NCBI GenBank assembly: GCA_913056495.1
Contig: CAJXMO010000001.1
Coordinates: 1 to 64,000, forward strand
Source: an uncultured Alteromonadaceae bacterium
GTDB taxonomy: Bacteria > Pseudomonadota > Gammaproteobacteria > Enterobacterales > Alteromonadaceae
Direction: 5' to 3'
DNA length: 64,000 bases
Within the stretch, counting starts at the first letter, position 1. Each line of letters starts with the position of its first letter. The position numbers and the translations under genes are program-made. This document shows, piece by piece, positions 36,570 to 45,897 of the stretch. The notes under the pieces are model-generated. The model saw only the letters and a list, made by a program, of their open reading frames with translations. It ran no database searches and was not told the DNA's origin.

Positions 36570-38275
36570 TACTCAAACTCCTGATAACTACCTTTAGTCA
36601 GTCTTAGCCTGAGCTGGTTCCAACTAAGTACACCAATAATATTATCTAAATCCTGCTCAAATATATAAACTGAGCCTCGCCGTTTTTGCTGTAATATTTC
36701 ATAGGGCTCAGCCAGAGTATAACGAGATTCAACCCCTTGTAATTCTTCAAACTTAAATGGTGTTTTAGTATTGGGATCGAGCGATACATCATAATTAACC
36801 AGTTTAAAGTGTACACTATCGTCAACGATTTCTTTATAAATGACAGGGCGTTTACCCGCTCTGTCTAAGGCTCGTCTGACGACTTTTTCATCCTGCGTTT
36901 TTACCAGAATAAAGTTTCGTTCCATTGCGGCCTGAACCCCGGTTTTTTGTAAAATATCGTAAGTCGGCGGGATCTGATAATCGAGCTTTTGCAGTTCTAA
37001 CTGTAAAATAAAAAGTGATCGGTTTCTGAATAGCTGGTTAGAAATAACATGAGCGGAAACAATAACCACCATAGCGGGCGCAATAATTTCCGGGTTATAA
37101 GTCATCTCCAGTGCGGTCACTAGAGCGGCAAGTGGTGCATTTAAGCAAGCTGCCATTAATGCTGCTAAACCTAATACACCATACATGTCAGCAAAGTCAC
37201 CCACGTTACCGATAAAAATAGAGGCAACCAGAGCCAATAGAGTTCCGAGCATAGTGCCTAAACCTAATATAGGGCCAATTACACCGCCCGGTATACCCAA
37301 GCCGATAGCAAATATGGTTAATGCAGCTTTAGCAATAAAAATGGTCATTAATAATTGTGCATTATCTATATTGCCCTGTGCCACATAAATAGCGCCCAAA
37401 CCGGTTCCCAGGGCCTGAGGGACTAAAAAGCCGATGATGGCGGTAATTAATGCAGATAAAAACAGGCGCGGCAGCATGTTCACACTTCTGACCGAGCGAA
37501 TGACTTCGAGTAACTGGCGGTTGAAGGCAAATGCGAAGCAGCCGACTATCAGACCCATAAAGACCAGATAAGGATAATGTTCAATGCCTAGCAGGTGAAT
37601 ATGCAAACCACTTAGATCATGCTCATGGCCAAATACCAGACGGTTTGCCCAAGCTCCGGCAACCGATGCCAGCATTACAGGTACGAATATATGGGTTTTA
37701 TATTCGCGCAGTACTACTTCCATTACAAAAATAACAGCTGCCAGTGGTGTATTGAATGAAGCTGAGATTGCCGCTGCCATGCCGCAGGCTGATAAAGTGC
37801 GAACTGAGTTATACGGCAGTTTTAACCAGGCCGCAAAATAACTCGCTGCGCCGGCCCCTAAGTGCACAGCAGGACCTTCCCGACCAACCGAAAATCCACT
37901 GCCCATTGCGATAATTCCGCCAAAAAATTGATTGATGGTATTGCGAATTGGCATCATACCGTAGAAGATTTTAAGTCGGTAAATAACAAAAGGTATGCCT
38001 AATCTGAAATGCTTAAATTGAGTAAAAATACCCACGAGCGCAATCAGGCCAGCACCAATAAAAGGTAGAATAAAGCGGAAATGTTCATCTAATCCGGTGA
38101 AATCATCCGGTGTAGCTAAATAAAGCAGTTGAATATTGTCTAAACACCAACGAAACGCAATGATAAAAGCAGAAGCACATAAACCAGCAATTAAACCTAA
38201 TATACTCAACTGAATGGATATTTTAGGGTATGCTAGTTGGGTTCTTATTCTTTTAAGATGTTTCTCTATTGGCAT
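36569..38275 (-). CDS. ClC-type chloride channel/transporter with C-terminal CBS region
   Basis: 568 residues: about ten or more membrane helices (about 20-430) with the selectivity motifs GSGFSVGREGPAVHLGAG (gating glutamate in GREGP) and GLGIPGGVIGPILGLG. A cytosolic tail contains CBS-like segments (QAAMERNFILVKTQDEKVVR and RRGSVYIFEQDLDNIIGVLS). The glutamate suggests a proton-coupled exchanger of the ClcA kind. It is translationally coupled to hemJ. It could help with acid or osmotic stress, by inference. Confidence 0.92.
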   Translation of the reverse strand: MPIEKHLKRIRTQLAYPKISIQLSILGLIAGLCASAFIIAFRWCLDNIQLLYLATPDDFTGLDEHFRFILPFIGAGLIALVGIFTQFKHFRLGIPFVIYRLKIFYGMMPIRNTINQFFGGIIAMGSGFSVGREGPAVHLGAGAASYFAAWLKLPYNSVRTLSACGMAAAISASFNTPLAAVIFVMEVVLREYKTHIFVPVMLASVAGAWANRLVFGHEHDLSGLHIHLLGIEHYPYLVFMGLIVGCFAFAFNRQLLEVIRSVRSVNMLPRLFLSALITAIIGFLVPQALGTGLGAIYVAQGNIDNAQLLMTIFIAKAALTIFAIGLGIPGGVIGPILGLGTMLGTLLALVASIFIGNVGDFADMYGVLGLAALMAACLNAPLAALVTALEMTYNPEIIAPAMVVIVSAHVISNQLFRNRSLFILQLELQKLDYQIPPTYDILQKTGVQAAMERNFILVKTQDEKVVRRALDRAGKRPVIYKEIVDDSVHFKLVNYDVSLDPNTKTPFKFEELQGVESRYTLAEPYEILQQKRRGSVYIFEQDLDNIIGVLSWNQLRLRLTKGSYQEFE

Positions 38276-38341
38276 CCGAGGTTAGTCAATTTTATTCACT
38301 AAGAATTAGTCTATCACAATCAAACAAGAAGAATCATTGCT

Positions 38342-39070
38342 TTGAAAAAACAAGTTATTAATAATTTTGAATTTATTCTAAAGCCTAATATTAAATTCTA
38401 TACCACTATTGTGGGGGCTGCGATATTAATTGCTGCTTTTTTTATCGGTTTTAGTTTATCTCACTGGCTAGATCAACAAAAGCTTGCTCAAACGCATGCA
38501 CTGACGCAAAAACTTGAAGCACGGGATAAACAAATTTACAAACTGGAGCAGCAGTTAAACTTTGTTCGGGTAGAACTGGAAGTCGGTAAGTTGAGTTTGC
38601 AGCAAATACAAAAAGATTTGCAAACTGTGCAGCAGGAAAATAATAAATTTAAGGAACTGCTGAGTTTTTATCAAAATGTGATGGCACCGGAACTGACAGC
38701 AGATGGGGTAACGGTTGACCGGCTTTACATTGAACCTACGCTGGTAGATAAACAGTTCAGGTACAAAGTCGTCCTGATTCAAACTAATAAACAAAAAAAG
38801 TTTGCCAAAGGGACTATTTCGATTGATTTTCAGGGGATTCAAAATAATCAAGCTAAGCACTTTTCTTTATCTCAGCTAACCCTGGATGAAACGGATTTAA
38901 ATTTCAGTTTCCGCTATTTTCAAATTATCGAAGGCCGTTTTATTTTGCCGGATCAATTTACACCTGAAAAAGTGCAATTAAAGGTTACGCTGCCTAAAAG
39001 AAGAGGGCAGGAGTTTAGTGAAATGAACAAAACTTTTGACTGGCAACCAGAAATAACGCATCAGGAATGA
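38342..39070 (+). CDS. DUF6776-like membrane-anchored coiled-coil protein
   Basis: 242 residues: an N-terminal membrane helix (FYTTIVGAAILIAAFFIGF, about 21-40), a long coiled coil (about 48-110, QKLEARDKQIYKLEQQLNFV onward) and a C-terminal beta-rich periplasmic domain. This architecture matches a hypothetical protein often found before erpA in Alteromonadales. The start is a TTG at 38342 with only a weak AGAAG upstream; no ATG is suitable. Its stop overlaps a tiny coupled frame before erpA. Function unknown. Confidence 0.65.
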   Translation: MKKQVINNFEFILKPNIKFYTTIVGAAILIAAFFIGFSLSHWLDQQKLAQTHALTQKLEARDKQIYKLEQQLNFVRVELEVGKLSLQQIQKDLQTVQQENNKFKELLSFYQNVMAPELTADGVTVDRLYIEPTLVDKQFRYKVVLIQTNKQKKFAKGTISIDFQGIQNNQAKHFSLSQLTLDETDLNFSFRYFQIIEGRFILPDQFTPEKVQLKVTLPKRRGQEFSEMNKTFDWQPEITHQE

Positions 39071-39138
39071 GTAAAGTAGTTGAACGTTTTAGTCAGGTAT
39101 TAGATAATATGTCATTAGATTTAAACGATGAGGTATGA
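39067..39138 (+). CDS. Possible 23-residue coupled small ORF
   Basis: An ATG overlaps the stop of the preceding gene (ATGA), with AGGA just before it. The frame encodes MSKVVERFSQVLDNMSLDLN plus three residues, ends at a TGA and is followed by erpA 3 bp later. The coupling is suggestive. The peptide could be real, a translation relay into erpA, or the leftover of a larger gene between the two. No homology is recognised. Confidence 0.25.
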   Translation: MSKVVERFSQVLDNMSLDLNDEV

Positions 39139-39141
39139 GAG

Positions 39142-39477
39142 ATGGATGCAATTCCACTTAACTTTACAGAAACTGCCGCTAGGCAAGTTAAGCAGCTGAT
39201 AGAAGAGGAAGAAAATCCGAATCTTAAATTTCGAGTGTATATCACAGGTGGCGGCTGCTCAGGCTTTCAGTATGGCTTTACATTTGATGAAAAAGTCAAC
39301 GACGGCGACATGGTCATTGAAAAAGAAGGCGTTTCACTTGTGGTTGATGCGATGAGCTTACAATATTTAGTTGGTGGTGAAGTAGATTACACTTCAGGCC
39401 TTGAAGGTTCGCGCTTTTTTGTTTCAAACCCGAATGCTTCTTCAACTTGCGGCTGTGGTGCGAGTTTCTCTGTATAA
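39142..39477 (+). CDS. erpA: Iron-sulfur cluster insertion protein ErpA
   Basis: 111 residues of the A-type carrier family. The three cluster-binding cysteines are in [10 protein letters not shown] (about 42-51) and [11 protein letters not shown] at the C-terminus. It delivers Fe-S clusters to targets such as IspG. Length and sequence are normal for ErpA rather than IscA. A downstream hairpin may end the transcript. Confidence 0.95.
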   Translation: MDAIPLNFTETAARQVKQLIEEEENPNLKFRVYITGGGCSGFQYGFTFDEKVNDGDMVIEKEGVSLVVDAMSLQYLVGGEVDYTSGLEGSRFFVSNPNASSTCGCGASFSV

Positions 39478-39484
39478 AATTTAA

Positions 39485-39517
39485 TTGCAGTAGGCCGACT
39501 TATCCGGACTACTGCAA
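39485..39517. terminator. Hairpin between erpA and the TlpA-like gene
   Basis: TTGCAGTAG (39485-39493) pairs with CTACTGCAA at 39509-39517, and CCG/CGG extends the stem after one mismatch. It lies between converging genes. The inner GTAGGCCGACTTA resembles the palindromic repeat arms seen at 12.9 and 28 kb, so it may be another repeat member used as a terminator. Confidence 0.55.
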
Positions 39518-39525
39518 CCCTTCTT

Positions 39526-40035
39526 TTAAGGCTGACTGAGTTCTGTCAGTATACTGTCCAGTTTAGTTTTATGTTTTTCGTTATAACCCAATAATCGGGT
39601 AACTTCCTGCTGCTTATTCAGAATCACCAGAGTCGGTAATCCGGTTATATTCAAAGCTTGTTGCAGTTGACCGTTTGGATCATAAAAGACGTTCGTTTGT
39701 GTTAAGTTTAAATCTGCCAGAAACTGTTTTGCGCTGTCGGCTTCACTGTCTAAATTAACTGCGATATAAGCAAATTTGTCTGTCGGCAATTGATTAAACC
39801 TTTGCTCATAATAAGGTAAAGATTTAACACAGGGTTGGCACCAACTCGCCCAAAAATCGATAATTAAATAATCCTGTTTGAAGTCTCCCAGCTTAGTTTC
39901 ACTGACATTAGTATCAAAATGAAGCCGCATATAGCCGGGTTCATCATGAGATTCAGTCCATCTTATTGCAGTAAAACTGCCTAAAAGCAAAGCAATTAAA
40001 GCGATGCCGATATAAAACCATTTTTGTTTACTCAT
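39526..40035 (-). CDS. TlpA/ResA-like thioredoxin-fold protein
   Basis: 169 residues: an N-terminal membrane anchor (WFYIGIALIALLLGSFTAI) and a thioredoxin domain with the active site WASWCQPC (about 64-71) and cis-proline GLPTLVIL. It should face the periplasm and reduce or shuffle disulfides, possibly of cytochrome c apoproteins. No cyc or dsb genes are nearby, so the partner is unknown. Confidence 0.85.
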   Translation of the reverse strand: MSKQKWFYIGIALIALLLGSFTAIRWTESHDEPGYMRLHFDTNVSETKLGDFKQDYLIIDFWASWCQPCVKSLPYYEQRFNQLPTDKFAYIAVNLDSEADSAKQFLADLNLTQTNVFYDPNGQLQQALNITGLPTLVILNKQQEVTRLLGYNEKHKTKLDSILTELSQP

Positions 40036-40300
40036 TTTATTATCAAAGCGCCTTTAGTTTGAAATATCTCTCTATATATATCATCTAAAAAAATAATACG
40101 GTGAACTCAGAGATTGGATCTTTTCAGCATACTACCAAGTTTCTAACTGAGGCTGAACAATTAGTTTCTCTTCAGTTAGGTAAGCTTTATTTCACCTTAG
40201 ATGCCGGATTAGATTTCACCTGATATTTGGTTAAATCAGAAGTGATGAAAACAGAATTTAGCGTTATTATAAACAACCATTGATTTACCCCGGAAAAAAT

Positions 40301-40846
40301 ATGAGTCAGCTAACTATTTATTCAGAAAAAGATTGTCAGACTATTCACCTGAGTACTCAGGCGCCTGCAAAAATCAAAACTGAGTTGAACAAAATTGGTG
40401 TGCAATTTAAGCGCTGGCATCTGGCCAAAGAATTACCCGAGGACGCAGGGGCTGAAGCCATTATTCAGGCCTACCAGAGTGAAATAGACAGTTTGCTTGA
40501 ATCTGGCGGTTATCAGTCATTTGATGTAGTCAGTATGAATCCGGATAACCCGGATAAAGCTGAATTCAGACAGAAGTTTTTAGATGAACATATTCATTAT
40601 GAAGATGAAGTCCGGTTTTTTGTCCGTGGCCAGGGCTTATTTGTTTTGCACATTGAAGATAAAGTATTCTCTATTTTATGTGAGAAAGATGATTTAATTT
40701 CTGTACCAGCAAAAACCAAGCACTGGTTTGATATGGGACCCAATCCTGAATTTACTGTGATCCGGGTGTTTGATAATCTCGAAGGTTGGGTAGCAGAATT
40801 TACCGGAGATCAAATCGCAGATAATTTTCCCGGATTAGAAAATTAA
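40301..40846 (+). CDS. mtnD: Acireductone dioxygenase
   Basis: About 181 residues with the cupin metal site HIHYEDEVRFFVRGQGLF (H-x-H-x4-E type) and the second histidine in KTKHWFDMGPNPEFTVIRVF, as in ARD. It converts acireductone to the 2-oxo acid and formate (Fe form) in methionine salvage. The ATG at 40301 follows CCGGAAA. None of the other mtn genes is in the window, so the pathway, if complete, is scattered. Confidence 0.92.
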   Translation: MSQLTIYSEKDCQTIHLSTQAPAKIKTELNKIGVQFKRWHLAKELPEDAGAEAIIQAYQSEIDSLLESGGYQSFDVVSMNPDNPDKAEFRQKFLDEHIHYEDEVRFFVRGQGLFVLHIEDKVFSILCEKDDLISVPAKTKHWFDMGPNPEFTVIRVFDNLEGWVAEFTGDQIADNFPGLEN

Positions 40847-40947
40847 GATAAAGCCCGCCTGTATCGAGACTCTTTATCAAAATTAAGAGTTATCAAAATT
40901 AGGAAACTGAGGTGGTTATAGAAAAGTTTGAACCGATAAGAGGGAGG

Positions 40948-40969
40948 GGTGGCGACCTCAGCCGCCACC
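40948..40969 (-). terminator. Probable 3' hairpin of the CsrB-like RNA
   Basis: GGTGGCG/CGCCACC with an eight-base loop, followed on the minus strand by CCTCCCTCTTAT. It is the last strong stem after the GGA-rich part. The T-run is poor, so the end may be processed or extend further; on the plus strand it may also end mtnD. Confidence 0.5.
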
Positions 40970-41094
40970 AAATACAAATCATCTTACCCTGATGAAGACA
41001 TGCCTTGTCGTAGGTTTCCCTATTAGCACCTTGCGGTGTGTCCTAATCTGTTCTTTTTATTCTATTTTGCATCCAGCGGGAATCCACCCCATTA

Positions 41095-41266
41095 TCCTTT
41101 TATTCACTCTTCCTAAGCAATCCTATTTCCTGTTACATCCTTTTATTCACTCTTCCTAAGCAATCCTATTTCCTGTTACATCCTTTTATCCACTCTTCCT
41201 GAGCAATCCTATTTCCTGTTATATCCTTTTATCCACTCTTCCTGAGCAATCCTGTTTCCTGTTACT
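41095..41266 (-). repeat. Four head-to-tail copies of a 43-bp unit inside the CsrB-like RNA
   Basis: Units at 41095-41137, 41138-41180, 41181-41223 and 41224-41266, with a partial fifth beginning at 41267. They are separated by no spacer and differ at a few positions (for example CTAAGC versus CTGAGC). On the minus strand each unit supplies four GGA motifs in the contexts AAAGGAT, ACAGGAA, ATAGGAT and TTAGGAA or TCAGGAA. Confidence 0.95.
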
Positions 41267-41616
41267 TCCTTTTATTCGCACCTGCGATAATTGTCCGTAA
41301 ACCTTCCTGGTGAGTCCTGATTCCTTAAGCTTCCTTGTATCCTGAGTTGCGCTCTTTTCCTCTAGTGACAGCTCCCTGCTAATTATTTCCGTATTTCGTC
41401 CTGAATCAGCATTCCTTTATTCCTGTATCCCTGTATCCCTAAACGTCCGTTTAAGCTTGTCCTGAGCAACCTTGCTTTTCCCTAGTTCATCATCCTAATC
41501 AGTCGTCCTGACTGTGCGTCCATATCCTGTAACTTAGTTCCAGCTAAGTTATCCTTTTCCACATCCAGATTTCCATGTCACTCACTTTCCTATTAAGGTC
41601 CTTCTCCCTGAGCGAC

Positions 41617-41651
41617 AAGGTAATAGTAGTTGAGAAATGCTTTGCCTGAAA
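41617..41651 (-). promoter_or_regulatory. Predicted core promoter of the CsrB-like RNA
   Basis: On the minus strand TACTAT (41628-41623) is a good -10 with the start predicted at 41616, and TTTCAG (41651-41646) is a weak -35 with a 17-bp spacer, as expected for an activator-dependent promoter. Confidence 0.6.
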
Positions 41652-41783
41652 TGAATGCGACTCAATAAAGTTTTTGAAATTTTATTGCCATTTTAGTGAT
41701 TTTAAATAAATTCAATTAATTCAATGGTTTATTTTTGTTTTATTGAAAGTGTGAAATATTTTTAAGCTTAGTCTTAGGGTGTT

Positions 41784-41801
41784 TGTGGGAAATGTCTTAC
41801 A
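41784..41801. promoter_or_regulatory. GacA/UvrY-like upstream activating box
   Basis: TGTGGGAAATGTCTTACA; on the minus strand it reads TGTAAG-N6-CCCACA. It agrees with the GacA consensus TGTAAG-N6-CTTACA except for two bases in one arm. It lies about 170-185 bp before the predicted start of the CsrB-like RNA, the distance usual for Csr/Rsm RNA genes. Confidence 0.65.
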
Positions 41802-41922
41802 TCACGAGTGCTATTGTCTGCGCATGAGTAACTATATTCAATTTGAGGTTGATTATGCTTGTTGTAAAACTGTTATTGAAGTGTAGGCAAGCCTGAGGTG
41901 AACTGTTGATTTATGGATAAGA

Positions 41923-41944
41923 GGCAATTGCTTATGCAATTGCC
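41923..41944. terminator. Palindrome overlapping the folA stop
   Basis: GGCAATTGC-TTAT-GCAATTGCC, a nine-base stem that includes the end of folA. It is likely the transcript end of the obg-folA unit, though no clear T-run follows on the minus strand. Confidence 0.5.
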
Positions 41945-42444
41945 ACTTTTTGATAAGTGACAAACTGATGCGCTAGCGCATTTTTTTCGTCTATGACACC
42001 TTGGCTGCGCTCTGTTTCTTGCCAGGTATTTTTATTAATTTCCGGAAAGTAAGCATCGCCATCTATTTGAGTATTTACTTCCGTGATGTAAAGTCTATCT
42101 GCAATTGGTAAAAATAACTCATAGATAACGCCACCGCCAATCACCATAATTTCATTTTCATCCGTATTTAAAAGTGATTGCTTAGCTTTTTCTATAGCTT
42201 GTTCAATGGTATTGACTAATACAACATCTGGATGAGGCGGTTTATCGCCTTTACTCAATACAATATTTAAGCGGCCGGGTAAAGGGCGACCAATAGACTC
42301 AAAAGTTTTACGCCCCATGATGATTGGTTTACCCAGCGTTGTTTGCTTAAAGTGTTTAAAGTCAGCCGGTAAATGCCATAACATTTGATTATCTTTACCT
42401 ATGACACGCTCAGGTGTCATAGCTGCGATCATCGATATTATCAT
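41932..42444 (-). CDS. folA: Dihydrofolate reductase
   Basis: 170 residues. MIISMIAAMTPERVIGKDNQMLWHLPADFKHFKQTT contains the folate site (with the aspartate after LPA), and GKPIIMGRKTFESIGRPLPGR and IMVIGGGVIYELFLP bind NADPH. It produces tetrahydrofolate. It lies 18 bp downstream of obg in the same direction. Confidence 0.96.
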   Translation of the reverse strand: MIISMIAAMTPERVIGKDNQMLWHLPADFKHFKQTTLGKPIIMGRKTFESIGRPLPGRLNIVLSKGDKPPHPDVVLVNTIEQAIEKAKQSLLNTDENEIMVIGGGVIYELFLPIADRLYITEVNTQIDGDAYFPEINKNTWQETERSQGVIDEKNALAHQFVTYQKVAIA

Positions 42445-42462
42445 AGTTAAATATTGTCTCTA

Positions 42463-43638
<1,176 letters not shown>

Positions 43639-43772
43639 CTATAGCGACCCATGCCGTTTAATCTTACTAGGTATTAACTATTATACCTTGTTCAGGCTGA
43701 TAACCGATAACTAGTTAGACTAACTCTGGTTGAAAATATTTCAATAAGTGTAAATAACTTAAATACAAATAA

Positions 43773-43797
43773 AAAACCCCGCAGTAGCGGGGTTTTC
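43773..43797 (-). terminator. Intrinsic terminator of the rplU-rpmA operon
   Basis: AAAACCCCGC-TACT-GCGGGGTTTTTT read on the minus strand: a strong GC stem followed by a T-run, 25 bp after the rpmA stop. It separates the ribosomal operon from obgE. Confidence 0.92.
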
Positions 43798-43821
43798 TTG
43801 AATTTGTTTGGCTCGTAAAAA

Positions 43822-44079
43822 TTAAGCAGCGTCGATGCTTATAAATTTACGATTTTGAGGACCTTTAACTTCAAATTTAACTTTACCGTCAGATAAAGCA
43901 AATAAAGTGTGGTCCTTACCGATGCCAACGTTTGTACCAGCGTGGAACTTAGTACCACGTTGACGAACAAGAATGTTACCCGCTAATACTGATTCGCCAC
44001 CAAATCGCTTAACACCTAAGCGTTTGCTTTCTGAATCACGACCATTTCGAGTACTACCTGCTGCCTTCTTATGTGCCAT
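43822..44079 (-). CDS. rpmA: 50S ribosomal protein L27
   Basis: 85 residues: [40 protein letters not shown] and [14 protein letters not shown] are diagnostic. The protein reaches into the peptidyl transferase centre with its N-terminal tail. It follows rplU by 21 bp; both end at the terminator near 43773-43797. Confidence 0.98.
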   Translation of the reverse strand: MAHKKAAGSTRNGRDSESKRLGVKRFGGESVLAGNILVRQRGTKFHAGTNVGIGKDHTLFALSDGKVKFEVKGPQNRKFISIDAA

Positions 44080-44100
44080 TGGTTAAGTCTCCTAAAAAAA

Positions 44101-44412
44101 TTAAGCGCTAATGCCAGTGATTTTCACTTCAGTGAACCACTGACGGTGACCAGCTTGTTTACGAGAATGCTTACGACGTCTGAATTTAACGATCTTAACT
44201 TTCTCGCCACGACCATGACCAACAACTTCTGCTGTTACTTTGCCGCCGTCTACGTAAGGTGCACCAATCTTAATATCTTCGCCATTAGAGATTAAAAGTA
44301 CTTCTGAGAACTCAATTGAAGCACCAGCTTCTAGTTCTACTTTCTCTAGACGAACGGTTTGACCTTCGGCTACACGGTGTTGTTTACCACCACTTTGGAA
44401 AACCGCGTACAT
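44101..44412 (-). CDS. rplU: 50S ribosomal protein L21
   Basis: 103 residues, standard length: [20 protein letters not shown] at the start and [20 protein letters not shown] near the end. It binds 23S rRNA and is the first gene of the rplU-rpmA operon, divergent from ispB as in most gammaproteobacteria. Confidence 0.98.
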   Translation of the reverse strand: MYAVFQSGGKQHRVAEGQTVRLEKVELEAGASIEFSEVLLISNGEDIKIGAPYVDGGKVTAEVVGHGRGEKVKIVKFRRRKHSRKQAGHRQWFTEVKITGISA

Positions 44413-44830
44413 ATTTTACTCCGCTCACTATATCTAAGACGCCCGCATATTGAAACATAAGCGAGACGTACAATTCTTCAAAACAGGGCGCGAATTCTAC
44501 GCCAAGCCTGAAGAGATCGCAAGCCTAAAATCCACTTAAATTGATGGAATTCTGATCAATATTACTCAGGCTTATTATTTTTGACTCATTATAGCGTCAT
44601 TTAGGGTCAGATTCCCCGACTTTTTAAGACAAATAGGGGCATCTTATAGTTTGTCTATTTTATCTTTAACTTGCTGATTTTAATTTGATTATTTGTATCT
44701 TGATTAATCTGGATTTGTTTTTTAACAGTAAATCAATAAATCATTCGTGTTAAAATGCATCATTTAGTAAAAAAATTGTGTAGAATTAGTCGATTAATAG
44801 CCTTATACAATTTTAAAATTTAAATCATTC
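44413..44830. other. Divergent control region of rplU and ispB
   Basis: About 420 bp, AT-rich, without a plausible gene. It must carry the promoters of the two divergent genes, but I cannot single out convincing -35/-10 pairs or operators. Confidence 0.4.
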
Positions 44831-45802
44831 ATGTTGCTTACAGAGATAAAATCACTCGCAGAGCCGGATATGCGAGCCGTAAATCAAGTTATAGCAGGAC
44901 AGCTACAAAGCGATGTCGCTCTCATTCAACAGCTCGGTTTTTATATCGTCAATAGTGGCGGTAAACGCATTCGCCCCCTTATTACTACTTTGGCAGCCCG
45001 GGCACTTGGTTATCAGCAAGACAAACATATAACGTTAGCTGCAATTATTGAATTTATTCATACCGCAACGCTTTTGCATGATGATGTTGTAGATGAGTCG
45101 ATGAAAAGACGCGGACGTGATACTGCAAATGCTTTATTTGGTAACCAGGCCTCAGTATTGGTCGGGGATTTTTTATATACCCGCTCATTTCAAATGATGG
45201 TATCTCTGGAGCGAATGCAGATTATGCAGGTACTGTCGAATGCAACCAATGTGATTGCTGAAGGCGAGGTGATGCAGTTAATGAATTGCAATAACCCGGA
45301 TACGACAGAAAATGTTTACATGGATGTGATTTACAGCAAAACGGCTAAATTATTTGAAGCGGCAACTCAACTGGCTGCTGTTATTGCGGACCAAAATCAT
45401 CAGATAGAAACCGCAATGGCCGACTATGGCCGCTATTTAGGCACTGCATTCCAACTGATGGATGACTGGCTTGATTATGCTGGTGATGCCGATGCTTTAG
45501 GCAAAAATATCGGAGATGATTTAGCTGAGGGAAAACCCACATTGCCGTTAATTCATGCGATGGCACATGGTACGCAGGAACAAGTTAGTCTAATTCGAAA
45601 AGTGATCGAAGAAGGCAATGGTTTGGATCAGCTGGAGTCTGTATTGGCTATCATCAAGCAAACCCAGTCACTTGATTATACTTACCAGCAGGCAGAAAAA
45701 CACGCGCAAATGGCTGTCGATGCTTTAGCTGTATTACCTGATTCTGATTATAAATCTGCACTGGCCAGCTTAGCTTGGCTGTCAGTTAAAAGAGATAATT
45801 AA
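44831..45802 (+). CDS. ispB: Octaprenyl diphosphate synthase
   Basis: 323 residues of the trans-polyprenyl diphosphate synthase family. First aspartate-rich motif LLHDDVVDESMKRRG (about 82-96), second QLMDDWLDYAGD (about 210-221), with GGKRIRPLI near the N-terminus. It makes the side chain of ubiquinone. Position next to rplU-rpmA is the conserved gammaproteobacterial arrangement. Confidence 0.95.
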   Translation: MLLTEIKSLAEPDMRAVNQVIAGQLQSDVALIQQLGFYIVNSGGKRIRPLITTLAARALGYQQDKHITLAAIIEFIHTATLLHDDVVDESMKRRGRDTANALFGNQASVLVGDFLYTRSFQMMVSLERMQIMQVLSNATNVIAEGEVMQLMNCNNPDTTENVYMDVIYSKTAKLFEAATQLAAVIADQNHQIETAMADYGRYLGTAFQLMDDWLDYAGDADALGKNIGDDLAEGKPTLPLIHAMAHGTQEQVSLIRKVIEEGNGLDQLESVLAIIKQTQSLDYTYQQAEKHAQMAVDALAVLPDSDYKSALASLAWLSVKRDN

Positions 45803-45845
45803 TGAGCTGGTGAGCACTTAATAGTCATCAGACTGAAATAAAAAA

Positions 45846-45872
45846 AAAGCGGCCAGAGCCGCTTTTTTTATC
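45846..45872. terminator. Bidirectional terminator between ispB and mdh
   Basis: AAAGCGGC-CAGA-GCCGCTTT with an A-run before and a T-run after. The two genes converge on it. Confidence 0.92.
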
Positions 45873-45897
45873 GCTATGATTTGAAAAGCTTTAATAA

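Larger units (their letters stand above)
40945..41616 (-). ncRNA. CsrB-type CsrA-sequestering RNA, unusually long
   Basis: The gene-free kilobase after mtnD is strongly strand-biased. Read on the minus strand it contains about 50 GGA triplets in about 670 nt (about ten expected by chance) and almost none on the other strand. Many lie in hairpin loops, as in CsrB: CAGTC-AGGAC-GACTG (41500-41514), AACTTAG-CTGGAA-CTAAGTT (41531-41550) and TCATC-AGGGTAA-GATGA (40979-40995). The predicted 5' end GTCGCTCAGGGAG resembles the E. coli CsrB start GTCGACAGGGAG. A GacA/UvrY-like box lies about 170-185 bp upstream and a TACTAT -10 just before. Such RNAs bind and remove the translational regulator CsrA. 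E. coli CsrB has about 369 nt and about 20 GGA. The 3' end is less certain. Confidence 0.85.

Noticed and set aside
41095-41266. 43-bp repeated units as a CRISPR array
   Set aside because: The units follow each other head-to-tail with no unique spacers and no cas genes are present; they are a tandem duplication inside a GGA-rich RNA.
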